From: Spirochaetota bacterium
GTDB lineage: Bacteria > Spirochaetota > UBA4802 > JAKQUI01
Reading direction: 5' to 3'
Assembly: GCA_029562645.1 (NCBI GenBank)
Contig: JAKQUI010000062.1
Coordinates: 104,001 to 168,000, forward strand
Length of the DNA stretch: 64,000 nt
The notes under the pieces were generated by a model. The model ran no database searches. It saw only the letters and a list, made by a program, of their open reading frames with translations, and was not told where the DNA came from. Below are positions 20,096-29,582 of this stretch, in pieces. Position 1 is the first letter of the stretch, and every line of letters starts with the position of its first letter. Made by a program: the position numbers and the translations under genes.

Positions 20096-21091
20096 ATGCG
20101 TTATCGAATCAAAAACTATCACGGCAAAATGAAGCTCAAGTACGGTGAGAAGCTTCAGGTGCGCAAGAAGAAGATGGGGAAGTGGTGGGACCGCTTTCGC
20201 GAGAAGGGTCACGAGAAGATGACCATCATGTTCATCCCCCACAACGAGAAGAAGATCTTTACGTTTCAGATATCGAAGTTCTTCATCCTCTTTTTCGTGC
20301 TGCTGTTCATGGTGGTGCTGGCCACCTCGTCCTATGCGGTGATCAAGAACGCCAGCATCAAGCGCGAGGAGCGGCGGCTGCTGTCCAACTACAAGGACGT
20401 GCGCTCCATCCTGCTGCGTTTCGAGAAGAGCACCAATAGCATCCAGCGTCACATGGACGACATGAAGCCGGAGATCGAGGAGCTCTACGCGCTCGCCTCG
20501 GGAAACGAGGGGAGGGTGCGCGGCATTTGGAAGAGCATCGAGCTTCCGGCGCCCGCGGGCGACGAGGCCAAGCTGCGCGGGATCCTGCCCGACGAGATCT
20601 ACGCCCTCAAGGACCTGCAAAAGGACATCGTGGCCACCACCAATACGGTGAAGGTGGTGAAAAACTTCATCGACGTGCGCACCAAGGTAATCAACGAGAC
20701 GCCGTCGATCGTGCCCAACGTGGGGCACATCACCTCGCTGTTCGGATGGCGGCGCTCGCCCTTCGGCTTCGGGCGCGACTGGCACGCGGGGATCGACATC
20801 GCCGGGCCGCACGGCTCGGACATCCGCGCCACCGCGCCGGGCAAGGTGGTGGTCGCCGGGTGGAGCGGCGGCTACGGCTACCTGGTGCACATTCGCCACA
20901 AGTACGGCTTCGAGACGCTCTATGGCCATTGTTCCGAGATCCTGGTAAAAGAGGGCGACGCGGTCAAGAAGGGGCAGGTGGTGGCCAAGGTGGGCCAGAC
21001 CGGCTCGGCGACCGGAAACCATTGCCATTACGAGGTCCGTCTGGGCAATATCGCCATCAACCCCTATCCCTATATGCGTAAGGTCTGGTAG
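20096..21091 (+). CDS. Membrane-anchored M23-family (LytM-type) peptidase
   Basis: A 331-residue peptidoglycan-hydrolase-type protein. A very basic N-terminal cytoplasmic segment (about 55 residues) is followed by one membrane helix (about 60-82, FFILFFVLLFMVVLATSSYAV). A coiled-coil region spans about 85-200, and an M23 domain about 210-320. The zinc site is intact: HAGIDIAG supplies His and Asp, and HCHYEVR the HxH motif. It should cleave peptide cross-links in the periplasm, or act as an activator as EnvC-like proteins do. The start is uncertain because no clear ribosome binding site precedes 20096; a Met about 42 residues in (before TIMFIPHNEKK) is the alternative. Confidence 0.82.
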   Translation: MRYRIKNYHGKMKLKYGEKLQVRKKKMGKWWDRFREKGHEKMTIMFIPHNEKKIFTFQISKFFILFFVLLFMVVLATSSYAVIKNASIKREERRLLSNYKDVRSILLRFEKSTNSIQRHMDDMKPEIEELYALASGNEGRVRGIWKSIELPAPAGDEAKLRGILPDEIYALKDLQKDIVATTNTVKVVKNFIDVRTKVINETPSIVPNVGHITSLFGWRRSPFGFGRDWHAGIDIAGPHGSDIRATAPGKVVVAGWSGGYGYLVHIRHKYGFETLYGHCSEILVKEGDAVKKGQVVAKVGQTGSATGNHCHYEVRLGNIAINPYPYMRKVW

Positions 21092-21282
21092 GGCGCCGGT
21101 TTCCCCGCCCGCCCGCTTCGCGAAATTTCTGTTCACATACGGCGCGCCCGCGCCGTATTATTCGTGTATGCGCATCGCGGAAATAATCTCATGTGCGGCA
21201 TATCCGTCTTGACTTTTCTCCGCGCGAGGGCGCTACTCCGTGGCAGGCCCGCGTTTCACGGTAGCGCGATACGATACTTCAC

Positions 21283-24200
21283 ATGATCAGGCACGGGACG
21301 CTACTCCTCAAGATCATCATATCGGCGGGGGCGGTATGCTCCCTCATGGTCGCGTTTTCCAAAACGCGGCGCGATCCCCAGAGCTTCACCGAGGCGCTGC
21401 AGGACTACCTCACGACCCACGCGACCGGCGAAACGACCGAGGTGTACCTTCACGATCCGCGCGGGGACGAGTTGCGCGCACAGGAGGGGCGCACGGATTC
21501 GCTCCGCTATCTGCACGGCGATTGGCAGAAATACGTGACCCGCGAAAAGTACCGGATGCTCCTGGACGACATGCACGAGGACGCCTTCAAGATACAGGAG
21601 GAGGGCGACGTCAACATCACCACTTACGGCTCCATGAAGTACACCATGCTTTACGGGAAGTCGCGGTTCAAGAACGACGACATGCAGCAGTTCGACACCG
21701 ACAAGGCGGTCTCGCGCGTGATCCAGGACGGCTTCACGAACAAGCAGGAGGTGCAGCTCCATATGGAGGGGCGGGTGGGGAAGCGCCTTACGGTGTTCAT
21801 CGACCACGACAGCCGGAAGACCAACAACCAGTACTACATGCAGTACCGCGCGGTGAACGAGGACGAGGTGATCCGCGAGATCAACGCCGGGCAGATCGAC
21901 ATCAAGATGAACAACTCGAAATACGCCGTGTACGACGACAATACGGCGAAGGCGCTCGGGATCGACCTCACGCTGCGCAAGAAGAAGCTCACGGTCAAGG
22001 CCTTCGGGAGCATGATCCAGGGCGTCACCGAGGTGGAGCGCTTCCGGGGGACGAGCGCGCCGGGGAGCATCAAGCTCTCGGAGTTCCAGTACATGCGAAA
22101 CCGCTACTTCCAGCTCGAGCCCTTCAAGCGCTATGACGGTCGGACGACGCCGCCGGTCCTCGCGGACACTCCGTATGACACGATGGTGACCTTCACCTCG
22201 CGCCCGGCCGATCCGTCGAAGTACGCGCCGTACCTGGTGAACATCGACCCCGGGGGATTCGAACTCTACATGGACGACATGAACCCGCTCAACAACTACA
22301 ATGCGACCAACCTGTCGATCGCCGGATACGACCACGGGTGGTATCATAAGCTCGTTCCCGGCGCCGATTATATCATCAACTACAGCACGGGGATGATCAC
22401 CTTCCTGAAGACCGTTCCCGAAAACGCGCGGATCTACGCGGTGTACAGGATGGCCGGCGGCACGGCGACCAGCGACCCGACCGCGCGCACGGACGTGGTG
22501 GCCGGGAAGCTTTTCGTGTTCTTGAAATACGGGACCGCGATCAACGAGGACCTGAACCGCAACTACCAGCGCGACGCCAACGAGCCCGACAAGAACAACG
22601 ACGGACTGCTCAACCTGGATATCTACGAGGTGCGCTCGTTTTACCGGATCGGCGAGAGCCAGATCACCGAGACCAATTTCAATCTCTCGTTCTATCAGGA
22701 CAATGCGCTGATGACCTCGACCGCCCGCGCAGCGCTGGGGCGCTACCAGGTCGATTTTCAGGGCGGCGTCATCTCGTTTGTGCTGCGCGAGCCGTTCCGC
22801 GAAAACCTTCGCGCCGCCGGCGGCAATACCGAGGGCGTGTATTGCGAGGCGCAATCGCCGGGCGCGTACCTGTATTCGAAGTACAATATCCGGGCGGACT
22901 ACTTCCGCGACGCGCGCACCTACCAGCTCAAGCATGGGAACATTATCCCGGAGAGCGTGCGGGTGAAGGTGAACGGGCGCGAGCTTTCGCCCTCGCTGTA
23001 CGTGGTGGATATGACCTCCGGCCTCTTCCAGTTCAACAATCCCGGCAACCCGGTGATATCGCAGGAGACCGAGATCGAGATCAAGTACGAGTACATGCCA
23101 TTCGGCGGGCACTCGCAGCAATTCGTCGGCGGCGTGCGCGCCGACTACAAGGTGAACCGGCACCTCTCGGTGGGGGGCACCGTGCTGATGAGTCGCGACT
23201 CGTCGCGCAAGGTGATCCCCACGGTGGGCGCCGAGCCGGAGCAGAAGATGGTCTTCGAGGGCGATGCGAAGGTCTCGCTGAGCGGCGAAGCGATGAGCGG
23301 CATCATCAACAGCGTCATCGGCACGCACATGCGTTCACTGCCGTTCTCCTTCGAGGGGTATGCCGAATACGCGCGCAGCTTCCGCGCCATCAACACCTTC
23401 GGCAAGGCGCTCATCGACGACATGGAGTCGATCGACGAGGTGATCGGGATCTCGCTTTCGGACAAGGACTGGATTCTCGGGTCGATGCCGTCGATACCGA
23501 CGATCTTCACACAGGCCGATCGGGGCCTGCTGTATTATTCGTACTTTCGCGACCCGTCGGCGCCCGGGACCCTCAAGGGGCTCGGCTTCCCCGCCGCGTC
23601 GATCGGATACGACACCAAGCCCGGCCCCTACAACGTGGCCGAGGGGCACGTGGACAATTCCGTGCAGGCGAAAGACAGCCAGGTTTCGCTCGTGTTCAAT
23701 TTCGAGTTCCCCGGCGCCACGAACATGATCCCGGTGGTCACGCGGCGGTTGTCGTCCGCGGCGGTCGATTTCTCCACGCTGCAGTATCTCGAGGTCTGGT
23801 ACCGCTCGGGCGGCGGCAGCGGCACGGTGGAGATGGCCTTCGATATCGGCAAGATCAACGAGGATTCCGACGGCGACGGTTTCATGTCGACGGAGGACCT
23901 CAATCATAACGGCGTGCTGGATGCCGATCCCGCGGCGGGCATCTTCGAGGACGTCGGGTATCTGTTCAACGGAAACCGGCGCACCCGCGTGGGCAGCGGG
24001 CCGCGGCTCAATGCGGTGACGATCGGCGACGGGGTGCTCAACAACGAGGACCTCAACGGTAACGGCGTGCTCGACACTGCCGAGCTTTCCGTCGCCCTCC
24101 CCGGCGAGATCACCGCGCCGTCGTCGGTCCCTCCGGCGGGCATCACGGTGGACCTGGCCGACACGGGCTGGAAACAGGCGCGGATCTATCTGGACAAGTC

Positions 24201-27024
24201 GGTCGCGGCGTATACGAACAACCCGCTCTTTTACGAGGCCGTGTTGCGCGAGGTGGAGGCGGTGCGATTGCGCCTGCGGCGCGGAACGGCCAGCGCTGGT
24301 AGCATTTTTGTGGACAGCGTCCGATTCGTCTCCTCTCGCTGGAAGGGGACAAAGATCGACGGCGTGCCCATGGAGGCGCCCGGGCAGTTCAAGGTTTCCA
24401 TCGTGGACACGCTGAGCGACCCGGAATACCGGAACGACTCGTTTCTGATGCGCCAGCGGAGCACGTTCAAGTCGCTTCACGGCGAGCGCAACGATGCCGA
24501 CATCGTCAGGGAGAAGGAGAGCGCGCTGCAGATCGAGTACAATCTCGCGAACCGGCGCGCCTCGGTCTCGCGGAAGTACGTCAAGGCCATGGACCTGCGT
24601 TTTTACAAGACGATGAACCTGTGGTTTAACTATCGCGAATTCGGCGGCGGCGACATCTACCGCGTGCGCGTGGGCTCCTCGGAGCGTGATTATCTCGAGT
24701 ACGAGTTTTCCCCGGACGCACACCGCGCCTGGCGCGAGATCACGCTGCGGCTCAACGATTCGTCCGGCGGGCGGGTGCGCCTTGCGCGGTCCGTGGGCAA
24801 TCCGGACCTGAAGCGCATCGTGTTGATCGAGATCGAAGCGGTGGCGAACGGGACCGGGCGCTTCTGGGTCAACGACATCTACGTGAGCGATCCGATGGTC
24901 CTGAAGGACGACGCGCACTGGTATGAGGCGGAGATCAAGTTCAACCGTCCGCTCTTCTACACCAAGTCCGGCGTCCCGGTGATATCGGACCTCAATATCA
25001 AGTTTATCCAAAAGGGCCACGGGGCGAACTTCAGCACGGTCGGGAAATCGAACGACGAGGTGCGGGAGGAGTACTACGGCATTTTCTCGTCGATGAAAAT
25101 TCTGCCCAACTGGGGCCTGCGGGCCGATTACATCGTCGAGGAGACCGCGACCGACGGGCTCAACGAGAAGGTGGACGAGGCGCGCCGCGGCAACACCTCG
25201 CGGAAATCGTTTTTCCTTGAAACGAATTACGCGTCGAACATCCCCGCGGTCCCCAGCGTGACGGTGAAATACAAGCAGGAGGACTATGCGAACACCCGCA
25301 AGGAGTTTGTCGCGAGCGTTCCGTTCAATCGAAACACCGACCGCAAGACCTACACCCCCACGATCCTGGTGGAGGAAAAGCTCGATCGGGTGCTGGGGGG
25401 CTCGCTGAGCGCGTCGCTGTTCATGGACATGGCGTTTCGCGAGGAGCGGATACGCCGCGGCGGTTCCGGAGGAGACGCCGTCGCGCTCTCCTCGGCGATC
25501 GCATTGGAGGAGAGCGAGAAGCGGCAGCAGGGCCTCACGACGCTCGGGATGATGTATCAAAATGCGGTGTTCTACGTGAATCCGCGGGTGGAGGTCGCCG
25601 CGCATGAGATCGTGGAGCTCAAGGGGAAATCGTCGCTCAACGACACGCGGGTGCTCTCGGACGTTCGGGGAAATTTTCACGCGCCCTTCACCGACGCGGA
25701 CGATTCCAAATTCGTCGAGCGGAACAAGAAGGGGAGCCTCGCGCTGGGGGTGCGAAAGCCCATGATCGTGCGTCCGGAGATGAAGATCGACATGTCGTAC
25801 TACGAGAACAAGTTCCGCGACTATGACGAGGCCGAGCGGCTTCTCGCGGGGAAGTTCTCGCGTTCGAAGGACGCGCGCGGCTATGTCGCCAATCGTATCG
25901 ATCTCCCCTTTTTTTTCACCGATTCTCCCGGGCTCAAGTTCATCCGCTCGCTGAACGTGAGCTATCTGCGCAGCGCCTCGGTGCAGGAGTCCGACGTGCC
26001 CTACGAGGGTGAGAAGACGGACGCCTTCCAGGAGGAATACGGCGTGGACCGGGTGTACAACGGGATTTCGGACCTGGGGCTCAATCTTTACCGGTTTCCG
26101 CCGTGGCACTTCTTCAACGGGCGCGGGACCTGCGCCAATGCGCGCGACTACGTGAACGAGCGCTTCAATAGCCCGCTGTACTACGGTGATGGAGCGCCGG
26201 CCACGACCTATAACAACGGGGTGCGGCTCATCGACAATCTCTCCTATAGCGGTGCGGTCGATTTCGATTCGCTCTCGATCGTCTTCGGCGGGTCCTTTAA
26301 TCAGGTAAGCGAACGGCAGATGGTGTACGGCATTCCGCAGCAGGTGGTGACCATCAATCAGAACATCACCTGCAACTTCGATCTCATGAAGATGTTTACC
26401 ATGGGGTTTTTTCGGCCGAACACGATCGGCATTCCGCATCATGCGGCGTATGTCAATGCGACGTATGGGTTTACGCGGAATATGTTCGTGACATCGAACA
26501 TCGAGGAGGACGTCCATACGCACGGAATCGGCCTCACCTTCAAGCGTGATCGCGCGAGCCTTTCGTTCAAGGGAACCATCGATTTTCGATATCGATGGGA
26601 TCGCGAGTATATTCCGCTCGACGACGCGGACCGCGACAGCCGCGACGACGTATATGTCGCGAATATCAACGCGGTCGTGTTTCACGAGATCGACAAAAGC
26701 TACACCTTTTCGGTGGTCTACGAAACCGATGTTCAATGGCTCTATCGTCTTTTTTCGTTCATCTATCAGCTCACGGCATATCCGATTTTCAGCATCGAGT
26801 ATGCACAGACCATCAACCGCTACGACTATTCGCTCACCGTTTCGCCCGAGCCGTACGATCTCCAGCTGATCACGGGAAAGCTCACGCTGGATCTGCACAA
26901 AAACGTGCAGGGGGGCATCTCGACGCGCTACGCGATTGAGAAGTGGCTCAATCGGGAGACCCAGGGTGTTTACAAGGAAGTCGAATCCTATGAGATCGGT
27001 TTCGGTTTTACGCTGTTGTTCTGA
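21283..27024 (+). CDS. Giant SprA/Sov-like outer-membrane protein
   Basis: A 1913-residue exported protein with an N-terminal hydrophobic signal (residues 8-25). It resembles SprA/Sov, the 36-strand outer-membrane translocon of the type IX secretion system. The supporting region at about 700-860 includes KALIDDMESIDEVIG, a SWVL-like DKDWILGS, GPYNVAEGHVD, FSTLQYLEVWYRS and MAFDIGKINEDSDGDGF. That is the order and style of SprA's repeated domain. Asp/Asn-rich calcium-binding-like loops occur three times (DKNNDGLLNLD, DSDGDGFMSTEDLNHNG, EDLNGNGVLDT). The last third is long amphipathic strands, ending GFGFTLLF with a terminal Phe, as barrels do. No other type IX genes are in the window. The start lacks a clear ribosome binding site. 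The SprA relation is from recall, not alignment. Confidence 0.6.
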   Translation: MIRHGTLLLKIIISAGAVCSLMVAFSKTRRDPQSFTEALQDYLTTHATGETTEVYLHDPRGDELRAQEGRTDSLRYLHGDWQKYVTREKYRMLLDDMHEDAFKIQEEGDVNITTYGSMKYTMLYGKSRFKNDDMQQFDTDKAVSRVIQDGFTNKQEVQLHMEGRVGKRLTVFIDHDSRKTNNQYYMQYRAVNEDEVIREINAGQIDIKMNNSKYAVYDDNTAKALGIDLTLRKKKLTVKAFGSMIQGVTEVERFRGTSAPGSIKLSEFQYMRNRYFQLEPFKRYDGRTTPPVLADTPYDTMVTFTSRPADPSKYAPYLVNIDPGGFELYMDDMNPLNNYNATNLSIAGYDHGWYHKLVPGADYIINYSTGMITFLKTVPENARIYAVYRMAGGTATSDPTARTDVVAGKLFVFLKYGTAINEDLNRNYQRDANEPDKNNDGLLNLDIYEVRSFYRIGESQITETNFNLSFYQDNALMTSTARAALGRYQVDFQGGVISFVLREPFRENLRAAGGNTEGVYCEAQSPGAYLYSKYNIRADYFRDARTYQLKHGNIIPESVRVKVNGRELSPSLYVVDMTSGLFQFNNPGNPVISQETEIEIKYEYMPFGGHSQQFVGGVRADYKVNRHLSVGGTVLMSRDSSRKVIPTVGAEPEQKMVFEGDAKVSLSGEAMSGIINSVIGTHMRSLPFSFEGYAEYARSFRAINTFGKALIDDMESIDEVIGISLSDKDWILGSMPSIPTIFTQADRGLLYYSYFRDPSAPGTLKGLGFPAASIGYDTKPGPYNVAEGHVDNSVQAKDSQVSLVFNFEFPGATNMIPVVTRRLSSAAVDFSTLQYLEVWYRSGGGSGTVEMAFDIGKINEDSDGDGFMSTEDLNHNGVLDADPAAGIFEDVGYLFNGNRRTRVGSGPRLNAVTIGDGVLNNEDLNGNGVLDTAELSVALPGEITAPSSVPPAGITVDLADTGWKQARIYLDKSVAAYTNNPLFYEAVLREVEAVRLRLRRGTASAGSIFVDSVRFVSSRWKGTKIDGVPMEAPGQFKVSIVDTLSDPEYRNDSFLMRQRSTFKSLHGERNDADIVREKESALQIEYNLANRRASVSRKYVKAMDLRFYKTMNLWFNYREFGGGDIYRVRVGSSERDYLEYEFSPDAHRAWREITLRLNDSSGGRVRLARSVGNPDLKRIVLIEIEAVANGTGRFWVNDIYVSDPMVLKDDAHWYEAEIKFNRPLFYTKSGVPVISDLNIKFIQKGHGANFSTVGKSNDEVREEYYGIFSSMKILPNWGLRADYIVEETATDGLNEKVDEARRGNTSRKSFFLETNYASNIPAVPSVTVKYKQEDYANTRKEFVASVPFNRNTDRKTYTPTILVEEKLDRVLGGSLSASLFMDMAFREERIRRGGSGGDAVALSSAIALEESEKRQQGLTTLGMMYQNAVFYVNPRVEVAAHEIVELKGKSSLNDTRVLSDVRGNFHAPFTDADDSKFVERNKKGSLALGVRKPMIVRPEMKIDMSYYENKFRDYDEAERLLAGKFSRSKDARGYVANRIDLPFFFTDSPGLKFIRSLNVSYLRSASVQESDVPYEGEKTDAFQEEYGVDRVYNGISDLGLNLYRFPPWHFFNGRGTCANARDYVNERFNSPLYYGDGAPATTYNNGVRLIDNLSYSGAVDFDSLSIVFGGSFNQVSERQMVYGIPQQVVTINQNITCNFDLMKMFTMGFFRPNTIGIPHHAAYVNATYGFTRNMFVTSNIEEDVHTHGIGLTFKRDRASLSFKGTIDFRYRWDREYIPLDDADRDSRDDVYVANINAVVFHEIDKSYTFSVVYETDVQWLYRLFSFIYQLTAYPIFSIEYAQTINRYDYSLTVSPEPYDLQLITGKLTLDLHKNVQGGISTRYAIEKWLNRETQGVYKEVESYEIGFGFTLLF

Positions 27025-27094
27025 TTTCGTTCTCCCTGCGTGAGCGGGCCGTCCGGACCGCACGGTATGAAAATTTCGTTCATGATTCACCGTT

Positions 27095-27127
27095 CCATTT
27101 CGTATTCTCTATGATGACGCGAAATGG
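27095..27127 (+). promoter_or_regulatory. Inverted repeat directly upstream of the ribosome binding site of the RHH-like gene
   Basis: Perfect arms CCATTTCG (27095-27102) and CGAAATGG (27120-27127). The right arm runs into the GGAGG ribosome binding site at 27126-27130, 8 bases before the ATG. It may be an autoregulatory operator or an RNA hairpin that limits translation. Confidence 0.5.
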
Positions 27128-27137
27128 AGGAAATGAC

Positions 27138-27620
27138 ATGGCGATCGATACGACGCTCTACGTTCATGAGACGACCATCGAACTGATTGATTCCGCATGT
27201 GCGATCATGGGGTGCTCGAGGTCGCGGGCGATCGTGATGCTGTTTCGGCGCGCGATGGCTGATCGACGGAAGCGGCCGAATACGGGATCGGCGATACGGT
27301 ATCAACGGCGGGATGCGTTGAGGCGATGGCGCACGGTCCATGTGCGCTTCCGGGAGGATGAGGCGGATTATGTAAAGGACATGCGGAATTTCTTCAAGCT
27401 GTCGGACTCGTTGATTCTGGCCCAAGCCGCGCGACAATATCTGGATGATGTCGTAAAGCAGTCATGTCGGGATGGAAAAAACGATAACTATCGTTTTCCA
27501 AATTACATTCTCGCCCGATACATCGAGGATGGCCTGACTTGCTGGCTGGTGTGTTGGGGCATCCCGCAATCCCCCCTCCCGCGAACCCTCTTCCGGCCAA
27601 TTGCGCGCGATAAAATATGA
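27138..27620 (+). CDS. Ribbon-helix-helix-like small protein (paralogue of the gene at 49211-49669)
   Basis: A 160-residue protein of a family I cannot name. The first 45 residues (MAIDTTLYVHETTIELIDSA, then CSRSRAIVMLFRRAM) have the one-strand/two-helix pattern of ribbon-helix-helix DNA-binding proteins. The centre is the most conserved part: TVHVRFREDEADYVKDMRNF, then SLILAQAARQYL. The C-terminus reads DNYRFPN...DGLTCWLVCW. The protein encoded at 49211-49669 shares all of these segments, so this is a genuine family. Base composition is less GC-rich than the neighbours, and the gene stands alone with its own ribosome binding site (TGGAGGAAATGAC then ATG). A DNA-binding autoregulator or part of a mobile island is plausible; function unknown. 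Confidence 0.7.
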   Translation: MAIDTTLYVHETTIELIDSACAIMGCSRSRAIVMLFRRAMADRRKRPNTGSAIRYQRRDALRRWRTVHVRFREDEADYVKDMRNFFKLSDSLILAQAARQYLDDVVKQSCRDGKNDNYRFPNYILARYIEDGLTCWLVCWGIPQSPLPRTLFRPIARDKI

Positions 27621-27674
27621 TTGCCGAAAACCGATGGTGTAATTTGATTGTGCGATCGAAATCGCAAGGATGCA

Positions 27675-29582
27675 ATGATGGCACACGATGAAACCGATGC
27701 GCGCATGACGCGCCGAGACTTCCTGGGGCGCGCCCTCGCAGGGACGGCGGCGATCGCGCTATCGGGCATGCCCGGCTGCGGGGCGCGCACGCCGGTCGAG
27801 CGCCTGCGCGTCAATTACGAAAAACCGCTGCGTCTCGTGAATTGCTCTGTTATTGACGTGAAAACCGGGACGGTGCGTCGCGGGGCGGTCGTTACCATCA
27901 TGCGCGATACGATCGCGAGCATTACGACGAAAGATGCAACAGCGCATCCGGGTGAAACCTTCGATCTCGGAGGCAAGTATGTGATCCCCGGGCTCATCGA
28001 CGCCCATTGCCATATCACCATGCCGGGCACCCTGCTCTTCGACTTCTTTGAGCTCTATGACGACCTGAAGCAGAATCGCCGCAACTACACGGAGTGCATC
28101 CGCGCCGGGATCACGGCCGTGCGCGATACCGGCGCGCTGGTGTCCGAGTTGCACCGCGCGATCGACGACATCGCCGGCGGCGGGCTTATCGGGCCGCGAG
28201 TGTTCTACTGTAACTCTATCATCAATATCGCAGGGAGCCATCCGGACATCAGGCCCTCGGACGTGTCGATTTTCGGCGGGCCAACGAGCCTTATCACCGG
28301 CAGCGTAACGGTCGATTTCACCGACCTTTCCGACCTGAAATACAAGCTCGAGCAGAACGTCGAGCGCGGCGCGTCCTTTATCAAGCTCACCGTGGACAAC
28401 CGGTCGGTGTTCTGCGGTCGCGGCGAGATCCCGGTGTACACCGACGAGCAGTTGCGCCATATCTTCGCCTTCGCGGAGCGCAAGGGGCTTCCGGTGATCG
28501 CGCACAATCACTTCAAGTACGGTTTCGACCGGATCACGCGCTATCCGCTCCATTCGCTCGAGCATTCGCTCTCCGACGCCGCGCTCTCCGACGACGAGGC
28601 GGCGATGATGGCGAGCAAAAAGATCGCCTGCGTTCCCACGATGGTGATCGCGAGCTACCTCTCGCCGGGCGAGGCCTTCGAGCACCAGCCGGCGACGCTC
28701 AAAACGGAAACGGCCAGGAACGAGATCGCAATCAACCGCGCGTACTATGATTCGCTGGCCTCCCGGTATGTGCAGTCGCGCATCCATCGGAACAACCGGG
28801 CGAACATGGAGCTCTTCCGCGTCCGCGACTGCGGGCGCTATCGGGCCGAAAAAAAATTCCTCCCGAACCCCGAGCTGTATTACGGCGTGCTGCGACATGG
28901 TCCCGAAAACCTCAGGAGGATGTTCCGCGCCGGTGTGCTCATCGGGTGCGGTACCGACGCGGGCATGCCCTTCAGTTATCACGGGGCGCTGTGGCGCGAG
29001 CTCGAGCTCATGCATCGCGTGGGGATCAGCGCGAAGGACGTCCTTCGCTGCGCCACCTACAACAATGCGCTGATCCTTGGCGCGGCGGATAAAATGGGGA
29101 GCGTGGAGCCGGGCAAGTGGGCGGACCTTGCGGTGCTGGACGCAAATCCGCTGGAAAACATACAGGCCTATCGCTCGCCCGCGCTCGTCTTCAAGGGCGG
29201 CCGCCTCATGTATAGCGCCTACGAGCTCGACCGACGGGAGGGCGGCATTGTGATCGCGCCGGTGTACGAGGGCGATACGCGCGACGGGCGCCGGGAGGGC
29301 GCCGGCCGCTATCGATGGCGAGACGGCTCGACCTTCGAGGGGTCGTGGCGGGACGATCGCCGCGATGGGCCGGGCGAGTATCGCTATCCCGGCGGCGAGG
29401 CGTACCTGGGGGAATTCAAGGCCGACCGTCGAAACGGCGTCGGCGAATACACCTGGCCGACCGGCGAGCGCTATCAGGGACAATGGAAGGACGGCCGCAT
29501 GCACGGCTATGGGACCTTCACCACCCGGGACGGGACGCGGTTCACCGGACGATTCGAAGAGGGGAAGTATCGTGGGAAATAA
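27675..29582 (+). CDS. Tat-exported amidohydrolase fused to C-terminal MORN repeats
   Basis: A 635-residue metal-dependent amidohydrolase. The N-terminus has a twin-arginine signal (TRRDFLGRALAGTAAIALSG) followed by MPGC, a possible lipobox, so a folded lipoprotein in the envelope is likely. The TIM-barrel keeps the metal ligands: HCH in GLIDAHCHI (about residues 111-113), a Lys in SFIKLTVD that could be carboxylated, His in VIAHNHFK and LEHSL, and Asp in GTDAGMP. It closes with MGSVEPGKWADLAVLD. From about residue 535 there are some five MORN repeats (FEGSWRDD, YLGEFKADRRNGVGEY, YQGQWKDGRMHGYG, FTGRFEEG). The ATG at 27675 has AAGGA nearby. The fusion is unusual; the substrate is unknown. It overlaps the next gene by 11 bases. 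Confidence 0.85.
   Translation: MMAHDETDARMTRRDFLGRALAGTAAIALSGMPGCGARTPVERLRVNYEKPLRLVNCSVIDVKTGTVRRGAVVTIMRDTIASITTKDATAHPGETFDLGGKYVIPGLIDAHCHITMPGTLLFDFFELYDDLKQNRRNYTECIRAGITAVRDTGALVSELHRAIDDIAGGGLIGPRVFYCNSIINIAGSHPDIRPSDVSIFGGPTSLITGSVTVDFTDLSDLKYKLEQNVERGASFIKLTVDNRSVFCGRGEIPVYTDEQLRHIFAFAERKGLPVIAHNHFKYGFDRITRYPLHSLEHSLSDAALSDDEAAMMASKKIACVPTMVIASYLSPGEAFEHQPATLKTETARNEIAINRAYYDSLASRYVQSRIHRNNRANMELFRVRDCGRYRAEKKFLPNPELYYGVLRHGPENLRRMFRAGVLIGCGTDAGMPFSYHGALWRELELMHRVGISAKDVLRCATYNNALILGAADKMGSVEPGKWADLAVLDANPLENIQAYRSPALVFKGGRLMYSAYELDRREGGIVIAPVYEGDTRDGRREGAGRYRWRDGSTFEGSWRDDRRDGPGEYRYPGGEAYLGEFKADRRNGVGEYTWPTGERYQGQWKDGRMHGYGTFTTRDGTRFTGRFEEGKYRGK

Noticed and set aside
21283..27024. 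Presence of a complete type IX secretion locus
   Set aside because: Neighbouring genes are radA, an M23 peptidase, an RHH-like gene and an amidohydrolase; none is a Por/Gld component.
23335..27090. A very long open frame on the minus strand (over 1200 codons) opposite the SprA-like gene
   Set aside because: It is a by-product of GC-rich codon bias in the real gene; its product is His/Arg/Val-rich without any domain and has no ribosome binding site.
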